64,000 nucleotides of DNA, from contig JANSYK010000002.1 of NCBI GenBank assembly GCA_024742485.1, positions 558,001-622,000 on the forward strand, read 5' to 3'. Below are positions 38,437 to 46,689 of this stretch, piece after piece. The DNA is from Alphaproteobacteria bacterium. GTDB lineage: Bacteria; Pseudomonadota; Alphaproteobacteria; Rhizobiales; Rhizobiaceae. Made by a program: the position numbers and the translations under genes. Under the pieces are notes generated by a model. It was not told the DNA's origin and ran no database searches. It saw nothing but the letters and a program-made list of their open reading frames with translations. Within the stretch, counting starts at the first letter, position 1, and each line of letters starts with the position of its first letter.

Positions 38437-39273
38437 ATGGCAATCAGTCACGTGATGATGGATATCGTCCGGGAACGGATTTTCGTTTCCGACAGCGGAA
38501 GTGACCGTCCGGCCCTTCTGTTTGTTCACGGTGCGATGATGGATCACACGGTCTGGTACAAGCAGGTCGCGCATTTCCAGCAAACCAATCGTTGCGTCTG
38601 TCCTGACCTGAGAGGCCACGGCAAATCGAGCGCCGCCTCCGCGCAGATCAGTTTCGAGGATCATTGTGACGATCTCGCGGAGATCATCGATCGGTTGAAT
38701 TTGCACGACATCACCTTGATCGGGTGGTCGATGGCCGGCTGTCTTTGTCAGGTTTTCGTGACACGGTATGCCGGCAAGGTGGCCCGACTTGTTCTGGTTG
38801 ACACGATTCCCCAGCGGTTGAGCGACGACCGTTTTCCCTATGGTCAGGATCCTGCGAGCACACCGAAGACCAAAAAGGCGCTTGAAGACGACTACGCGGC
38901 CACCTGTGACGGTTTCGGCAGGCGAATTTCACCGGAAGACGACGATATCGCGCTGTTCATCGCCGACATTGCCCGGCGAGCCCGACAGGATGTCGCCATC
39001 AACGATTATGTCAGCACAGACGCCCGCTCCCAGATCGATCTGTTGCCGTCCATCACACTGCCCACCGCCATAATCAGCGGAGAAAATGATCAGGTCTGTA
39101 ACCCCGCGGCCAGCACATTCATGGCCGAACGAATCCCCGGCTGCCGTGATGGCGTGCTGACCATTGACCAGGCAGGGCACGCGCCGTTTTTGACCCGTCC
39201 GGACAAATTCAACAGCCTGTTGCAGTCCTTTCTGGAAACGGAAACTCTCGGACGCGGTGGGGTCGAAATCTGA
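38437..39273 (+). CDS. Alpha/beta hydrolase
   Basis: The 278-residue product has the alpha/beta-hydrolase layout: VHGAMMDHTVWYKQ near the oxyanion hole, the nucleophile elbow GWSMAG with Ser near residue 98, an acidic residue in ISGENDQVCNPA, and the histidine in DQAGHAPFLTRPDKF, giving a Ser-Asp-His triad. Its substrate is unknown. The gene ends at the tsaB start codon (shared base 39273), so translation of tsaB may depend on it; the pairing with tsaB and rimI does not reveal a joint function. Confidence 0.88.
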   Translation: MAISHVMMDIVRERIFVSDSGSDRPALLFVHGAMMDHTVWYKQVAHFQQTNRCVCPDLRGHGKSSAASAQISFEDHCDDLAEIIDRLNLHDITLIGWSMAGCLCQVFVTRYAGKVARLVLVDTIPQRLSDDRFPYGQDPASTPKTKKALEDDYAATCDGFGRRISPEDDDIALFIADIARRARQDVAINDYVSTDARSQIDLLPSITLPTAIISGENDQVCNPAASTFMAERIPGCRDGVLTIDQAGHAPFLTRPDKFNSLLQSFLETETLGRGGVEI

Positions 39274-39959
39274 TGATCCTCCTCGCCGTCGATACATCCG
39301 GTCATCTTTGTGCAGCCTGTCTTTACGACACTGCGGCGGACGCAGAACCTGTGCAAGTGCAGGAGGATATCGGACGTGGCCACGCGGAACGACTCTTTCC
39401 GGTTGTTGATCAGGTGCTGAGCTTGGCCGGCCGTTCCTACGCGGATCTGGATCGCCTCGCCGTCTGCATCGGGCCAGGTTCGTTTACCGGTGTCCGAGTT
39501 GGCGTCGCGGCCATGCGCGGATTGTCGCTGGCTCTGGAGATCCCCTTGGTCGGCATCAGCGTATTCGATGCGATCAGGCGACCTGCAGGCAGGGACCAGC
39601 CGGTTCTCGTGGCAATCGATGCCCGGCGGAACGAGGTCTATGTGCAATTGTCCGCAGCCGGCGATAAGGCGGTGCAATCTCCGCAGGTCATGTCGCCTGA
39701 GGCGGCCGGTGCGCTGGCAGTACAATCCGGTGCGGCCCTGATCGGATCCGGTGTTGCAGCGCTGCGGCCATTCCTGCCGTCTGGTCCGGAAAGTCCGGCG
39801 GTCTTGGGCGAGGAAAGCGTTATTGACCTGATCGGTCTTGCACGCATTGCGGCAGACCGCGAGCCCGGACAGCAACAGCCCGTTCCGCTTTATCTGCGGG
39901 CGCCCGACGCCAAACCGCAAACCGGATTTGCCCTGCCAAGACGACAGGCCGCGCCATGA
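39273..39959 (+). CDS. tsaB: tRNA threonylcarbamoyladenosine biosynthesis protein TsaB
   Basis: TsaB is the partner of TsaD and TsaE in making the t6A base of ANN-decoding tRNAs. The 228-residue product is an ASKHA-fold glycoprotease homologue without catalytic metal site, with LAVDTSGHLCAACLYD at the start and VCIGPGSFTGVRVGVAAMRGLSLAL as the signature. It overlaps the previous gene by one base and rimI by four (ATGA at 39956). tsaD and tsaE are elsewhere. Confidence 0.94.
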   Translation: MILLAVDTSGHLCAACLYDTAADAEPVQVQEDIGRGHAERLFPVVDQVLSLAGRSYADLDRLAVCIGPGSFTGVRVGVAAMRGLSLALEIPLVGISVFDAIRRPAGRDQPVLVAIDARRNEVYVQLSAAGDKAVQSPQVMSPEAAGALAVQSGAALIGSGVAALRPFLPSGPESPAVLGEESVIDLIGLARIAADREPGQQQPVPLYLRAPDAKPQTGFALPRRQAAP

Positions 39960-40453
39960 GTGCGCCGTCTCTGTTCCGGCGTGCAGCCGATTTCGAAATC
40001 GTACCACTCACGGTCCAGGATTGTGCCGATGCATCGGAGCTCCATGCGCTGGGTTTCAGCCGGGCCTGGAGTGATGGTGAGATCAGCGCACTGATCCATC
40101 AGGAGCCCGTTTTCGGGTTTATCGCACGCCGGCCGGACAATGCCTGGAACAAGGCGCCGGGCGGATTTGTGCTGGCGCGCCTGGTGGAAGATGAAGCGGA
40201 AATTCTGACAATCTCGGTTCGCCCGAAAAACCGTCGTGGCGGTCTCGGATGGCGATTGATGGGTGCAGTATTGCGGCAGTTGCGGACGGAGGGCGCCCGG
40301 TCGCTTTTTCTTGAGGTGGATGAATCCAATCTCGAAGCGGTGGCCCTTTACCGCAAGCTTGGCTTCGACGCGGTTGCCGAGCGGGCGGCCTATTATCACC
40401 ATGATGGTGGATCAAAAAGCGCTGCGCTTGTCATGAGGCTGAAACTTGGCTAG
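39956..40453 (+). CDS. rimI: Ribosomal protein S18 alanine N-acetyltransferase RimI
   Basis: RimI acetylates the N-terminal alanine of ribosomal protein S18. The 165-residue GNAT protein has EILTISVRPKNRRGGLGWRLMGAVLRQLRTEGARSLFLEVDESNLEAVALYRKLGFDAVAERAAYY, with the acetyl-CoA loop RRGGLGWRL and the characteristic NLEAVALYRKLGF. Pairing with tsaB supports RimI rather than another GNAT. Its stop codon TAG (40451-40453) lies inside the CTAG end of the MITE-like element starting at 40450. Confidence 0.92.
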   Translation: MSAPSLFRRAADFEIVPLTVQDCADASELHALGFSRAWSDGEISALIHQEPVFGFIARRPDNAWNKAPGGFVLARLVEDEAEILTISVRPKNRRGGLGWRLMGAVLRQLRTEGARSLFLEVDESNLEAVALYRKLGFDAVAERAAYYHHDGGSKSAALVMRLKLG

Positions 40454-40715
40454 AGCATCGGGCGACAATATTGGACCATTTGACCGGTTTGTCAGGCCTT
40501 CTGGCGAGACGCGGTCGCCGCCGTGGTCGGGTGACCACAAGGCGGTCGCAACGACGTCCAGGAGGCCTGACAAGCCGGCCTTCGGTGAACCAATTCAGCC
40601 CGTCGGCGTTGTTGAACGGCTTGCCCGATGCGCCACATCGCGCGGCGCCGTTCGCCTGGCCGAGCGACCTGATTTGGTACATCAAATGGTTCAATATTGT
40701 CGCCCGATGCTCTAG
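40450..40715. mobile_element. MITE-like element with 24-bp perfect terminal inverted repeats
   Basis: The left end CTAGAGCATCGGGCGACAAT... and the right end are inverted copies, 24 bp perfect (40450-40473 and 40692-40715). The match extends to 34 bp with one mismatch. Inside are two further palindromes. One has 20-bp arms at 40484-40503 and 40559-40578 that differ at two positions. The other pairs about 40587-40620 with about 40647-40677. There is no coding sequence. The TA within each terminal CTAG could be a duplicated target site, as in IS630/Tc1-type elements. The insertion falls in the stop codon of rimI and keeps it intact. It was found by reading; no database match was possible. Confidence 0.85.
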
Positions 40716-40758
40716 GCCATGCGGCAACACGCAATTCAGGCTGCTTTAGAGGTGGCAT

Positions 40759-41187
40759 GTGACGGATGAACTGAAATCACTGGAACAGCAATGCGTTGAT
40801 CGCGGCATGCGGATGACGGAGCAGCGGCGTGTGATCGCGCGGGTGCTGGAGCAGTCGGCCGATCATCCCGACGTCGAGGAACTCTATCGCCGTTCGATCA
40901 AGGTGGATCCGAACATTTCCATTTCCACGGTCTATCGCACCGTAAAGTTGTTTGAAGACGCCGGAATCATCGAACGGCATGATTTTCGTGATGGCCGATC
41001 GCGCTATGAAACGGTCCCCGATGAGCATCATGATCACCTGATTGATGTCAAATCCGGTCGGGTCATCGAGTTCCAGTCAAAGGAAATCGAAGCGCTGCAG
41101 GAGCGCATAGCGCGTGAACACGGTTTTCAGCTTGTCGACCATCGGTTGGAGCTCTATGGAATTGCGCTGAAAAAGAGCGATGAATAA
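40759..41187 (+). CDS. Fur-family metal regulator, alphaproteobacterial Fur/Mur type
   Basis: The 142-residue regulator starts with GTG. The winged helix spans about 10-85 (VDRGMRMTEQRRVIARVLEQ to NISISTVYRTVKLFEDAGIIERHDF), and the metal-binding and dimer domain follows (DEHHDHLIDVKSGRVIEFQSKEIEALQERIAREHGFQLVDHRLELYG). The HHDH metal-site motif is present, but the CxxC pairs of E. coli Fur are absent; there is only one cysteine. In rhizobia the Fur homologue of this type responds to manganese (Mur). Manganese sensing is therefore inferred, not shown. The MITE-like element sits immediately upstream and may affect its promoter. Confidence 0.9.
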   Translation: MTDELKSLEQQCVDRGMRMTEQRRVIARVLEQSADHPDVEELYRRSIKVDPNISISTVYRTVKLFEDAGIIERHDFRDGRSRYETVPDEHHDHLIDVKSGRVIEFQSKEIEALQERIAREHGFQLVDHRLELYGIALKKSDE

Positions 41188-41228
41188 CTATTGCTGTCGG
41201 GCCCTTTGAGCGCTGGATTTGATCACCC

Positions 41229-42023
41229 ATGATTGCTTGGATACGCATCAGCCTGGCTCTCCTTCTCATTGTCCTGCTGACTGTTCTGCTTCTTCCCGTG
41301 CAGTTGATCTCCAATCATTTTGGCTGGCGTTTGTCGCGCTGTCTGCCGCGCTGGTGGCATCAGGTGGCGCACCGGCTTCTGGGTCTGCGAATCCATGTTC
41401 ATGGATCCATTGAAAGGCACCGTCCACTTTTGATTGCAGCCAATCACAGCAGTTGGAAGGACATCATTGTCCTGGCGGCTGTGGCCGACGTGGTTTTCAT
41501 TGCCAAATCGGAGGTCAAGACTTGGCCGGTCTTCGGTTGGCTTGCCCGTTGGCAGCGCTCTGTATTTATCGAAAGGGAACGCCGCAGAGACACCGGAGCG
41601 CAGGTCAATGAGGTTGCCAAACGGCTTGCCGACGGCGAAATCGTCGTCCTGTTTGCGGAAGGAACCACGTCCGACGGCAATCGGATTTTGGATTTCAAGA
41701 GCTCGCTGTTCGGCGCGGCAGCCTCGGCGGTTGAGGCGTCCCCCACAGGAGACGTCGCGATCCAGCCGGTCGCCATTGCCTATACGCATACCCATGGTCT
41801 GCCGCTTGGCAGATATTCCCGTCCGCTGGCCGCCTGGCCTGGGGATACCACTTTGACACCCCATCTGTTGGGCGTTCTGAAGGAAGGTGCCATGGATGTG
41901 CAGGTGTGTTTCGGCCAGACCATCATCTACGACAAAAACAGCAACCGAAAACAGGTTACCAGACAGGTCGAGGATCAGGTCCGAAAGATGCTTCAAACGC
42001 AGCTCTATGGCGAAAAACGGTGA
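41229..42023 (+). CDS. plsC: 1-acyl-sn-glycerol-3-phosphate acyltransferase (PlsC family)
   Basis: The enzyme acylates lysophosphatidic acid to phosphatidic acid in phospholipid synthesis. The 264-residue membrane protein has an N-terminal hydrophobic segment, the catalytic HX4D motif NHSSWKD, and the substrate-binding block FAEGTTSDGNRI (EGTTS), both standard for PlsC. The related ornithine-lipid acyltransferase OlsA has the same motifs, so an OlsA role cannot be ruled out; olsB lies 25 kb away. The gene follows the Fur-family gene after 41 bases. Confidence 0.88.
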   Translation: MIAWIRISLALLLIVLLTVLLLPVQLISNHFGWRLSRCLPRWWHQVAHRLLGLRIHVHGSIERHRPLLIAANHSSWKDIIVLAAVADVVFIAKSEVKTWPVFGWLARWQRSVFIERERRRDTGAQVNEVAKRLADGEIVVLFAEGTTSDGNRILDFKSSLFGAAASAVEASPTGDVAIQPVAIAYTHTHGLPLGRYSRPLAAWPGDTTLTPHLLGVLKEGAMDVQVCFGQTIIYDKNSNRKQVTRQVEDQVRKMLQTQLYGEKR

Positions 42024-42154
42024 CGATCCGACGTCGCCGTGATGCGCAAATGGGCTTGACTCGCGGACAAACACCCGCGATTGGGTTTTCTTTTGTGTGA
42101 CGCTGCCCGTGGCGCCGCGTTGCCTTGCCGTTCGAATCCGGCAATTGTGCTGAA

Positions 42155-43612
42155 ATGGAAAAGAGATTGATGCAGGAAGAGCCGTTGATCGAGGCTGACC
42201 ACTTGCTCGCTGAATCCGCCGGTCAGGGCGGTATCCGCAGGGTATTTGTCAAGACCTATGGCTGCCAGATGAATGTCTACGACTCCGAACGCATGGCCGA
42301 TGCGCTCGCTGGCGAGGGCTATCGGACGACCGAAAGCCCCGACGATGCTGATCTGCTCCTTTTGAACACCTGCCACATCCGCGAGAAAGCGGCTGAAAAG
42401 GTCTATTCGGAATTGGGGCGCATCCGCCAGCTCAAGGAGGCACGCGCCGCCGAAGGCCGCACGCTCATGGTTGGCGTTGCCGGATGTGTTGCTCAGGCCG
42501 AGGGTCAGGAAATCATCCGTCGCGCCCCGATCGTTGATCTGGTCATCGGGCCGCAAACCTATCACCGGCTGCCGCAGGCCATTGCCCGGGCGCGGAGCGG
42601 CGAAAAGGTCGTCGAGACCGAATATGCGATAGAGGATAAATTCGATCATTTGCCGGCACCCGACACGAAAATTGTCGCAGCGCGTGGCGTTACCGCATTT
42701 TTGACCGTGCAGGAGGGGTGTGACAAGTTTTGCACCTTTTGCGTCGTGCCCTACACGCGCGGATCCGAGGTCTCGCGTCCGGTGTCCCGTATTGTCGACG
42801 AGGCGCGCCGCCTGGTTGCCGGAGGGGTGCGTGAAATCACCTTGCTCGGCCAGAATGTGAATGCCTGGCATGGCGTCGGTGATGATGGCCGAGAATGGGG
42901 CCTCGGGGAACTGCTGTATCGCTTGGCGCAAATGGATGGGCTGGAACGGCTACGCTACACGACCAGTCATCCACGTGACATGGATGACGGGCTGATTGCC
43001 GCCCATCGCGACCTTGAAAAACTGATGCCCTATCTTCATTTGCCGGTTCAGTCCGGCTCGGACAATGTCCTCAAGGCAATGAATCGGCGCCACACGTCGG
43101 AGGATTATCTGCGGCTGATCGACCGAATCCGACAAGCCCGACCCGATATTGCTCTGTCGGGAGATTTCATCGTCGGATTTCCCGGTGAGACCGAAGACGA
43201 TTTCGAGGCCACGCTGCGGCTTGTCGACACGGTGCGCTATGCCCAGGCGTTCTCGTTCAAATATTCGCCGCGACCGGGCACACCGGGCGCCGACCGCTCC
43301 GACCATGTGCCGGAGGACGTCAAATCGCGGCGCTTGGAGCGGCTGCAATCCATGCTGCGCAGTCACCAGCAGCAATTCGCCGAGCAATGTGTTGGCACGG
43401 TGATGGATATTCTGCTGGAAAAGCCGGGCCGCAAGGAAGGGCAGCTGATCGGGCGTTCGCCCTGGTTGCAGCCGGTAATAGTTGATGCAAAATCGTCGCA
43501 AATAGGTGACATTGTACGCGTGAGAATCACGCGGGCAGGAACGAATTCGCTGTTCGCGGATCATTGGCAGGACATTGCGCCCATCGAGACAGTCAGGAGT
43601 TCAACCACTTGA
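42155..43612 (+). CDS. miaB: tRNA-2-methylthio-N6-dimethylallyladenosine synthase MiaB
   Basis: MiaB adds a methylthio group to i6A37 of tRNAs reading UNN codons. The 485-residue product has three N-terminal cysteines for the auxiliary cluster ([27 protein letters not shown]). The radical-SAM CxxxCxxC motif is C189, C193 and C196 (GCDKFCTFC). Conserved HLPVQSGSD and a C-terminal TRAM domain follow. ATG 42155 was chosen; ATG 42170 with GGAAAAGAG upstream is also possible, and TTG 42125 is less likely. Its stop overlaps the start of phoH. Confidence 0.97.
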   Translation: MEKRLMQEEPLIEADHLLAESAGQGGIRRVFVKTYGCQMNVYDSERMADALAGEGYRTTESPDDADLLLLNTCHIREKAAEKVYSELGRIRQLKEARAAEGRTLMVGVAGCVAQAEGQEIIRRAPIVDLVIGPQTYHRLPQAIARARSGEKVVETEYAIEDKFDHLPAPDTKIVAARGVTAFLTVQEGCDKFCTFCVVPYTRGSEVSRPVSRIVDEARRLVAGGVREITLLGQNVNAWHGVGDDGREWGLGELLYRLAQMDGLERLRYTTSHPRDMDDGLIAAHRDLEKLMPYLHLPVQSGSDNVLKAMNRRHTSEDYLRLIDRIRQARPDIALSGDFIVGFPGETEDDFEATLRLVDTVRYAQAFSFKYSPRPGTPGADRSDHVPEDVKSRRLERLQSMLRSHQQQFAEQCVGTVMDILLEKPGRKEGQLIGRSPWLQPVIVDAKSSQIGDIVRVRITRAGTNSLFADHWQDIAPIETVRSSTT

Positions 43613-44679
43613 ACACGACGGAGAAGGTCAAACGGAAACCCGGAAAAATGCCTGCGGGCGCGTCCGACACAACCCATATTGTTTTGACATTCGAAAACAA
43701 CCGTCTTGCCGGTGAACTGTTCGGGCAATTCGACCAGAACCTTGCGCTGATCGAACAAAAACTTGGCGTCGATGCGCGGGCACGGGGCAATCAGGTTTCC
43801 ATTCAGGGTGACGAGGTTGCCACCAATCAGGCACGCCGGGCGCTGGACTACCTTTATGAGAGGCTTCAGGGAGGCGACGACGTCGAGGCTTCCGATGTCG
43901 AAGGTGCCATCCGCATGTCGGTGGCGGCCGACGACCAGCTGACCTTGCCGACAATGGAGCGGCGAGGCAAGATGGCGCTTGCGCAGATCGCGACGCGCAA
44001 ACGGACGATCGTCGCCCGTACGCCGACACAGGATGCCTATATCCGCGCCATGGGACGCGCCGAACTGGTTTTTGGCGCCGGACCCGCCGGAACCGGCAAA
44101 ACCTATCTGGCCGTCGCCAGTGCTGCCCAGATGCTGGAACGCGGCCTGATCGAGAAGATCATACTGTCGCGCCCGGCGGTGGAGGCCGGTGAGCGCCTTG
44201 GATATCTGCCCGGTGACATGAAGGAAAAGGTCGATCCCTATTTGAGACCGCTTTACGATGCGCTTTACGACATGATCCCTGGCGAGAAGGTCGAGCGTGC
44301 CATTGCAGCGGGCGTCATCGAAATCGCGCCGCTGGCCTTTATGCGTGGCCGCACATTGTCCAATGCGGCAGTGATTCTCGACGAAGCGCAAAACACGACA
44401 TCGATGCAGATGAAAATGTTTTTGACCCGGCTTGGCGAAAATGCGCGGATGATCGTGACCGGCGATCCGAGCCAGGTCGATCTGCCCCGTGGTGTCAAAT
44501 CGGGGCTCGTCGAAGCCTTGCATATTTTAAGGGAAGTCGAAGGTGTTGTGACCGTGCGCTTCCGTGATACGGATGTTGTGCGCCACCCGCTGGTCGGTCG
44601 CATCGTCAAGGCATATGACGCGGAAATCGCGCCTCCTTCGGACCAGGGCAAGATGGACCCGGAACCGGATTCGGGATGA
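43609..44679 (+). CDS. phoH: PhoH family ATPase
   Basis: PhoH-like proteins are NTPases possibly linked to RNA metabolism (YbeZ in E. coli interacts with YbeY and ribosomes). The 356-residue product has an N-terminal KH-like segment ([25 protein letters not shown]), Walker [14 protein letters not shown] near 160, and Walker [12 protein letters not shown]. The start codon is TTG 43609, overlapping the miaB stop (TTGA), with AGGAGT 8 bases upstream; this is clearly better than TTG 43564. ybeY follows, overlapping by four bases, which strengthens the functional link. Confidence 0.95.
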   Translation: MNTTEKVKRKPGKMPAGASDTTHIVLTFENNRLAGELFGQFDQNLALIEQKLGVDARARGNQVSIQGDEVATNQARRALDYLYERLQGGDDVEASDVEGAIRMSVAADDQLTLPTMERRGKMALAQIATRKRTIVARTPTQDAYIRAMGRAELVFGAGPAGTGKTYLAVASAAQMLERGLIEKIILSRPAVEAGERLGYLPGDMKEKVDPYLRPLYDALYDMIPGEKVERAIAAGVIEIAPLAFMRGRTLSNAAVILDEAQNTTSMQMKMFLTRLGENARMIVTGDPSQVDLPRGVKSGLVEALHILREVEGVVTVRFRDTDVVRHPLVGRIVKAYDAEIAPPSDQGKMDPEPDSG

Positions 44680-45197
44680 ACAGCAAGATGCCGCCGGTGA
44701 TTCGCATAGAACTGGCGATTGACAGTGATGGGTGGCCGGCCGAAGCATTGCTTAGGGGTTTCTGTCAGGAGACCGTATCCGCAACAGCCGGCTTTCTGGC
44801 CCGGACCCAAGGCCAGCCTTTTCCGGTTGAGGGAAGCGAATTGTCGCTCCTGTTTACCGACGATGCGGCGGTTCGGACGGTCAACCGGCAATGGCGCGAT
44901 CAAGACAAGCCGACGAATGTTCTGTCGTTTCCCGTCATGCCGCTCCGTCCGGGGGACACGCCCGGCCCGATGCTCGGCGACATTGTTTTCGCTCTGGAGA
45001 CGATCAGCAGCGAGGCGGTGTCACTGGACATACCCTTTGATGATCATCTGACCCATCTTCTGGTGCATGGATTTCTGCATCTGATCGGGTATGATCATGA
45101 AAAAGAGCGAGACGCGGACGTTATGGAAAGTCTGGAGACTCGCATTTTGTCGGCACTCGACCTATCTGACCCCTATGAAAACTCCGACCCGGTCTGA
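44676..45197 (+). CDS. ybeY: Endoribonuclease YbeY
   Basis: YbeY is a zinc-dependent RNase for 16S rRNA 3' maturation and 70S quality control. The 173-residue product has the metal motif H131-x3-H135-x5-H141 (HGFLHLIGYDH) and the conserved NRQWRDQDKPTNVLSFP, both diagnostic. It overlaps phoH by four bases (ATGA) and is followed after six bases by the CorC-like gene, matching the ybeZ-ybeY-corC-lnt order of many proteobacteria. Confidence 0.97.
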   Translation: MNSKMPPVIRIELAIDSDGWPAEALLRGFCQETVSATAGFLARTQGQPFPVEGSELSLLFTDDAAVRTVNRQWRDQDKPTNVLSFPVMPLRPGDTPGPMLGDIVFALETISSEAVSLDIPFDDHLTHLLVHGFLHLIGYDHEKERDADVMESLETRILSALDLSDPYENSDPV

Positions 45198-45203
45198 ATT
45201 GAT

Positions 45204-46409
45204 ATGAACGAGCATACCAGCGCCGCGCCGACGACAGACCAGGGCAGCGATTCGCAAAGTTCCGAATCCAGCGAAGACCCCGGGAGTCGGCAGCTTCCCG
45301 TTCCCGTCTCAACTGAAGAAAGAAACGGCCATTCGCTCTGGTCGCGTATCCTGCGCTTCTTTCGATCGTCCGACGAACACAGTCTTCGCGAGGACCTCAC
45401 CGATGCGCTGGCGACGGAGAGCGCTTCAGGGACGGCTTTCACGCCCGAAGAAAGGGCGATGTTGCACAACATCCTGCGGCTGCGCGAGGTGCGAGTCGAG
45501 GACGTGATGGTGCCGCGGGCTGATGTCCAGGCTGTTGATTTGGGTATAACATTGGGCGAATTGATGGTGCTGTTCGAAGAGTCGGGCCACTCGCGCATGC
45601 CCGTCTATGACGATACGCTGGATGATCCGCGCGGAATGGTACACATTCGCGACCTGGTCGCCCATTTTACCCGGCAGGCCCGCAATCGCCGCCGCGGTGC
45701 CGCCAAGAGTACGGCAGGCGGCAAGGCGGAAAACGGGGCGGCGCCGGTCAAGAAGGAGCGTTCGACAAAGGCCTCCAGTCCGGATCTCGAACGGATCGAT
45801 TTGAGCAAGACGGTCAAGGAAGCCGGTCTTATCCGTGAAGTTCTGTTCGTTCCGCCCTCCATGCTGGCCTCGGATCTGATGCAGCGCATGCAGGCCATGC
45901 GAACGCAGATGGCGCTGGTGATCGATGAATATGGCGGAACCGACGGACTTGTCTCGCTTGAGGACATCATCGAAACCGTATTCGGCGATATCGAGGACGA
46001 GCACGATGATGAGGCGGATATGGTCAGCCGGGTCTCCGAGGATGTCTTCGTCGCCGATGCACGCGCCGAGCTGGAGGATATCGCCAAGGTGATCGGTAGC
46101 GATTTTGTTGTCGGCGACAAGGGTGAGGATGTCGACACGTTGGGCGGTCTCATTTTCTCGGCTCTCGGTCGAATTCCGGCGCGAGGTGAAGTGGTGCAGG
46201 CCGTGCCGCGATTTGAATTTCATGTTCTCGACGCCGATCCCCGGCGCATCCGGCGCGTTCGCCTGGTACGTCGCCGTGCCGTGGCGCGCAGGCGCTCCGC
46301 AAAATCCGAAAACGATGCCACGGAGGCACCTGGCGGGCGCAAACAGGATGAATCAAAACCCTCGTCCTCAACGCGCAGGAAACCGGCAAAGGCAGCGGAC
46401 AAAAGCTGA
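45204..46409 (+). CDS. CorC/HlyC-type CBS-domain protein
   Basis: The 401-residue protein belongs to the CorC (TlyC, hemolysin-related) family, whose E. coli member aids magnesium/cobalt efflux. Visible is ILRLREVRVEDVMVPRADVQAVDLGITLGELMVLFEESGHSRMPVYD, the start of a CBS pair, then a Lys/Ala-rich linker (about 150-195) and the second CBS, MALVIDEYGGTDGLVSLEDIIETVFGDIEDEHDDE, and the C-terminal CorC/HlyC domain. No DUF21 transmembrane domain is present, so it is probably cytosolic. The N-terminal 60 residues are hydrophilic, as is the C-terminal tail, rich in Arg and Lys. Its place before lnt matches ybeX (corC). Confidence 0.9.
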   Translation: MNEHTSAAPTTDQGSDSQSSESSEDPGSRQLPVPVSTEERNGHSLWSRILRFFRSSDEHSLREDLTDALATESASGTAFTPEERAMLHNILRLREVRVEDVMVPRADVQAVDLGITLGELMVLFEESGHSRMPVYDDTLDDPRGMVHIRDLVAHFTRQARNRRRGAAKSTAGGKAENGAAPVKKERSTKASSPDLERIDLSKTVKEAGLIREVLFVPPSMLASDLMQRMQAMRTQMALVIDEYGGTDGLVSLEDIIETVFGDIEDEHDDEADMVSRVSEDVFVADARAELEDIAKVIGSDFVVGDKGEDVDTLGGLIFSALGRIPARGEVVQAVPRFEFHVLDADPRRIRRVRLVRRRAVARRRSAKSENDATEAPGGRKQDESKPSSSTRRKPAKAADKS

Positions 46410-46521
46410 GGCGACGATCCATCGGACAAGAGCTGACGGGACGCGATTGCGGGCGTGTTTGAACTCACACCGCTCTGGAGTAATGTCGCGCCCCAACGGG
46501 ATTCGAACGCCGATGATTCGC

Positions 46522-46627
46522 CTTAGGTCAATTCGGGTTTTGACGGAATCGGCAAAACCTGAATGTATCAATGAATGCAACGACCGACACCATTGTCACG
46601 TTTCTGACAAAACGTGAAACGGTCCAG
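46522..46627 (+). repeat. Palindromic intergenic repeat, copy D (about 105-bp family)
   Basis: It reads from CTTAGGTCAATTCGGGTTTT to ACGTGAAACGGTCCAG. It holds the hairpin ATTCGGGTTTT/AAAACCTGAAT (11-bp stem with one G-U) and the second half AACGTGAAACGG pairing with upstream ACGTTTC. It lies between corC and lnt. The rest of that 280-base gap (46410-46521 and 46628-46689) shows no gene. Confidence 0.85.
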
Positions 46628-46689
46628 GGGCCTATGAATTGGCAGCACACGTCAGGGCCTGCAGGCCTTGTTGCTGTGGGGGAGAGAAC

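Noticed and set aside
46486-46512. tRNA-like fragment (minus strand GTTCGAATCCC near GGGGCG), possible remnant of an attachment site
   Set aside because: The T-loop word is present, but the flanking arms pair at only two of five positions and no acceptor, anticodon or D arm can be found. Chance is likely.
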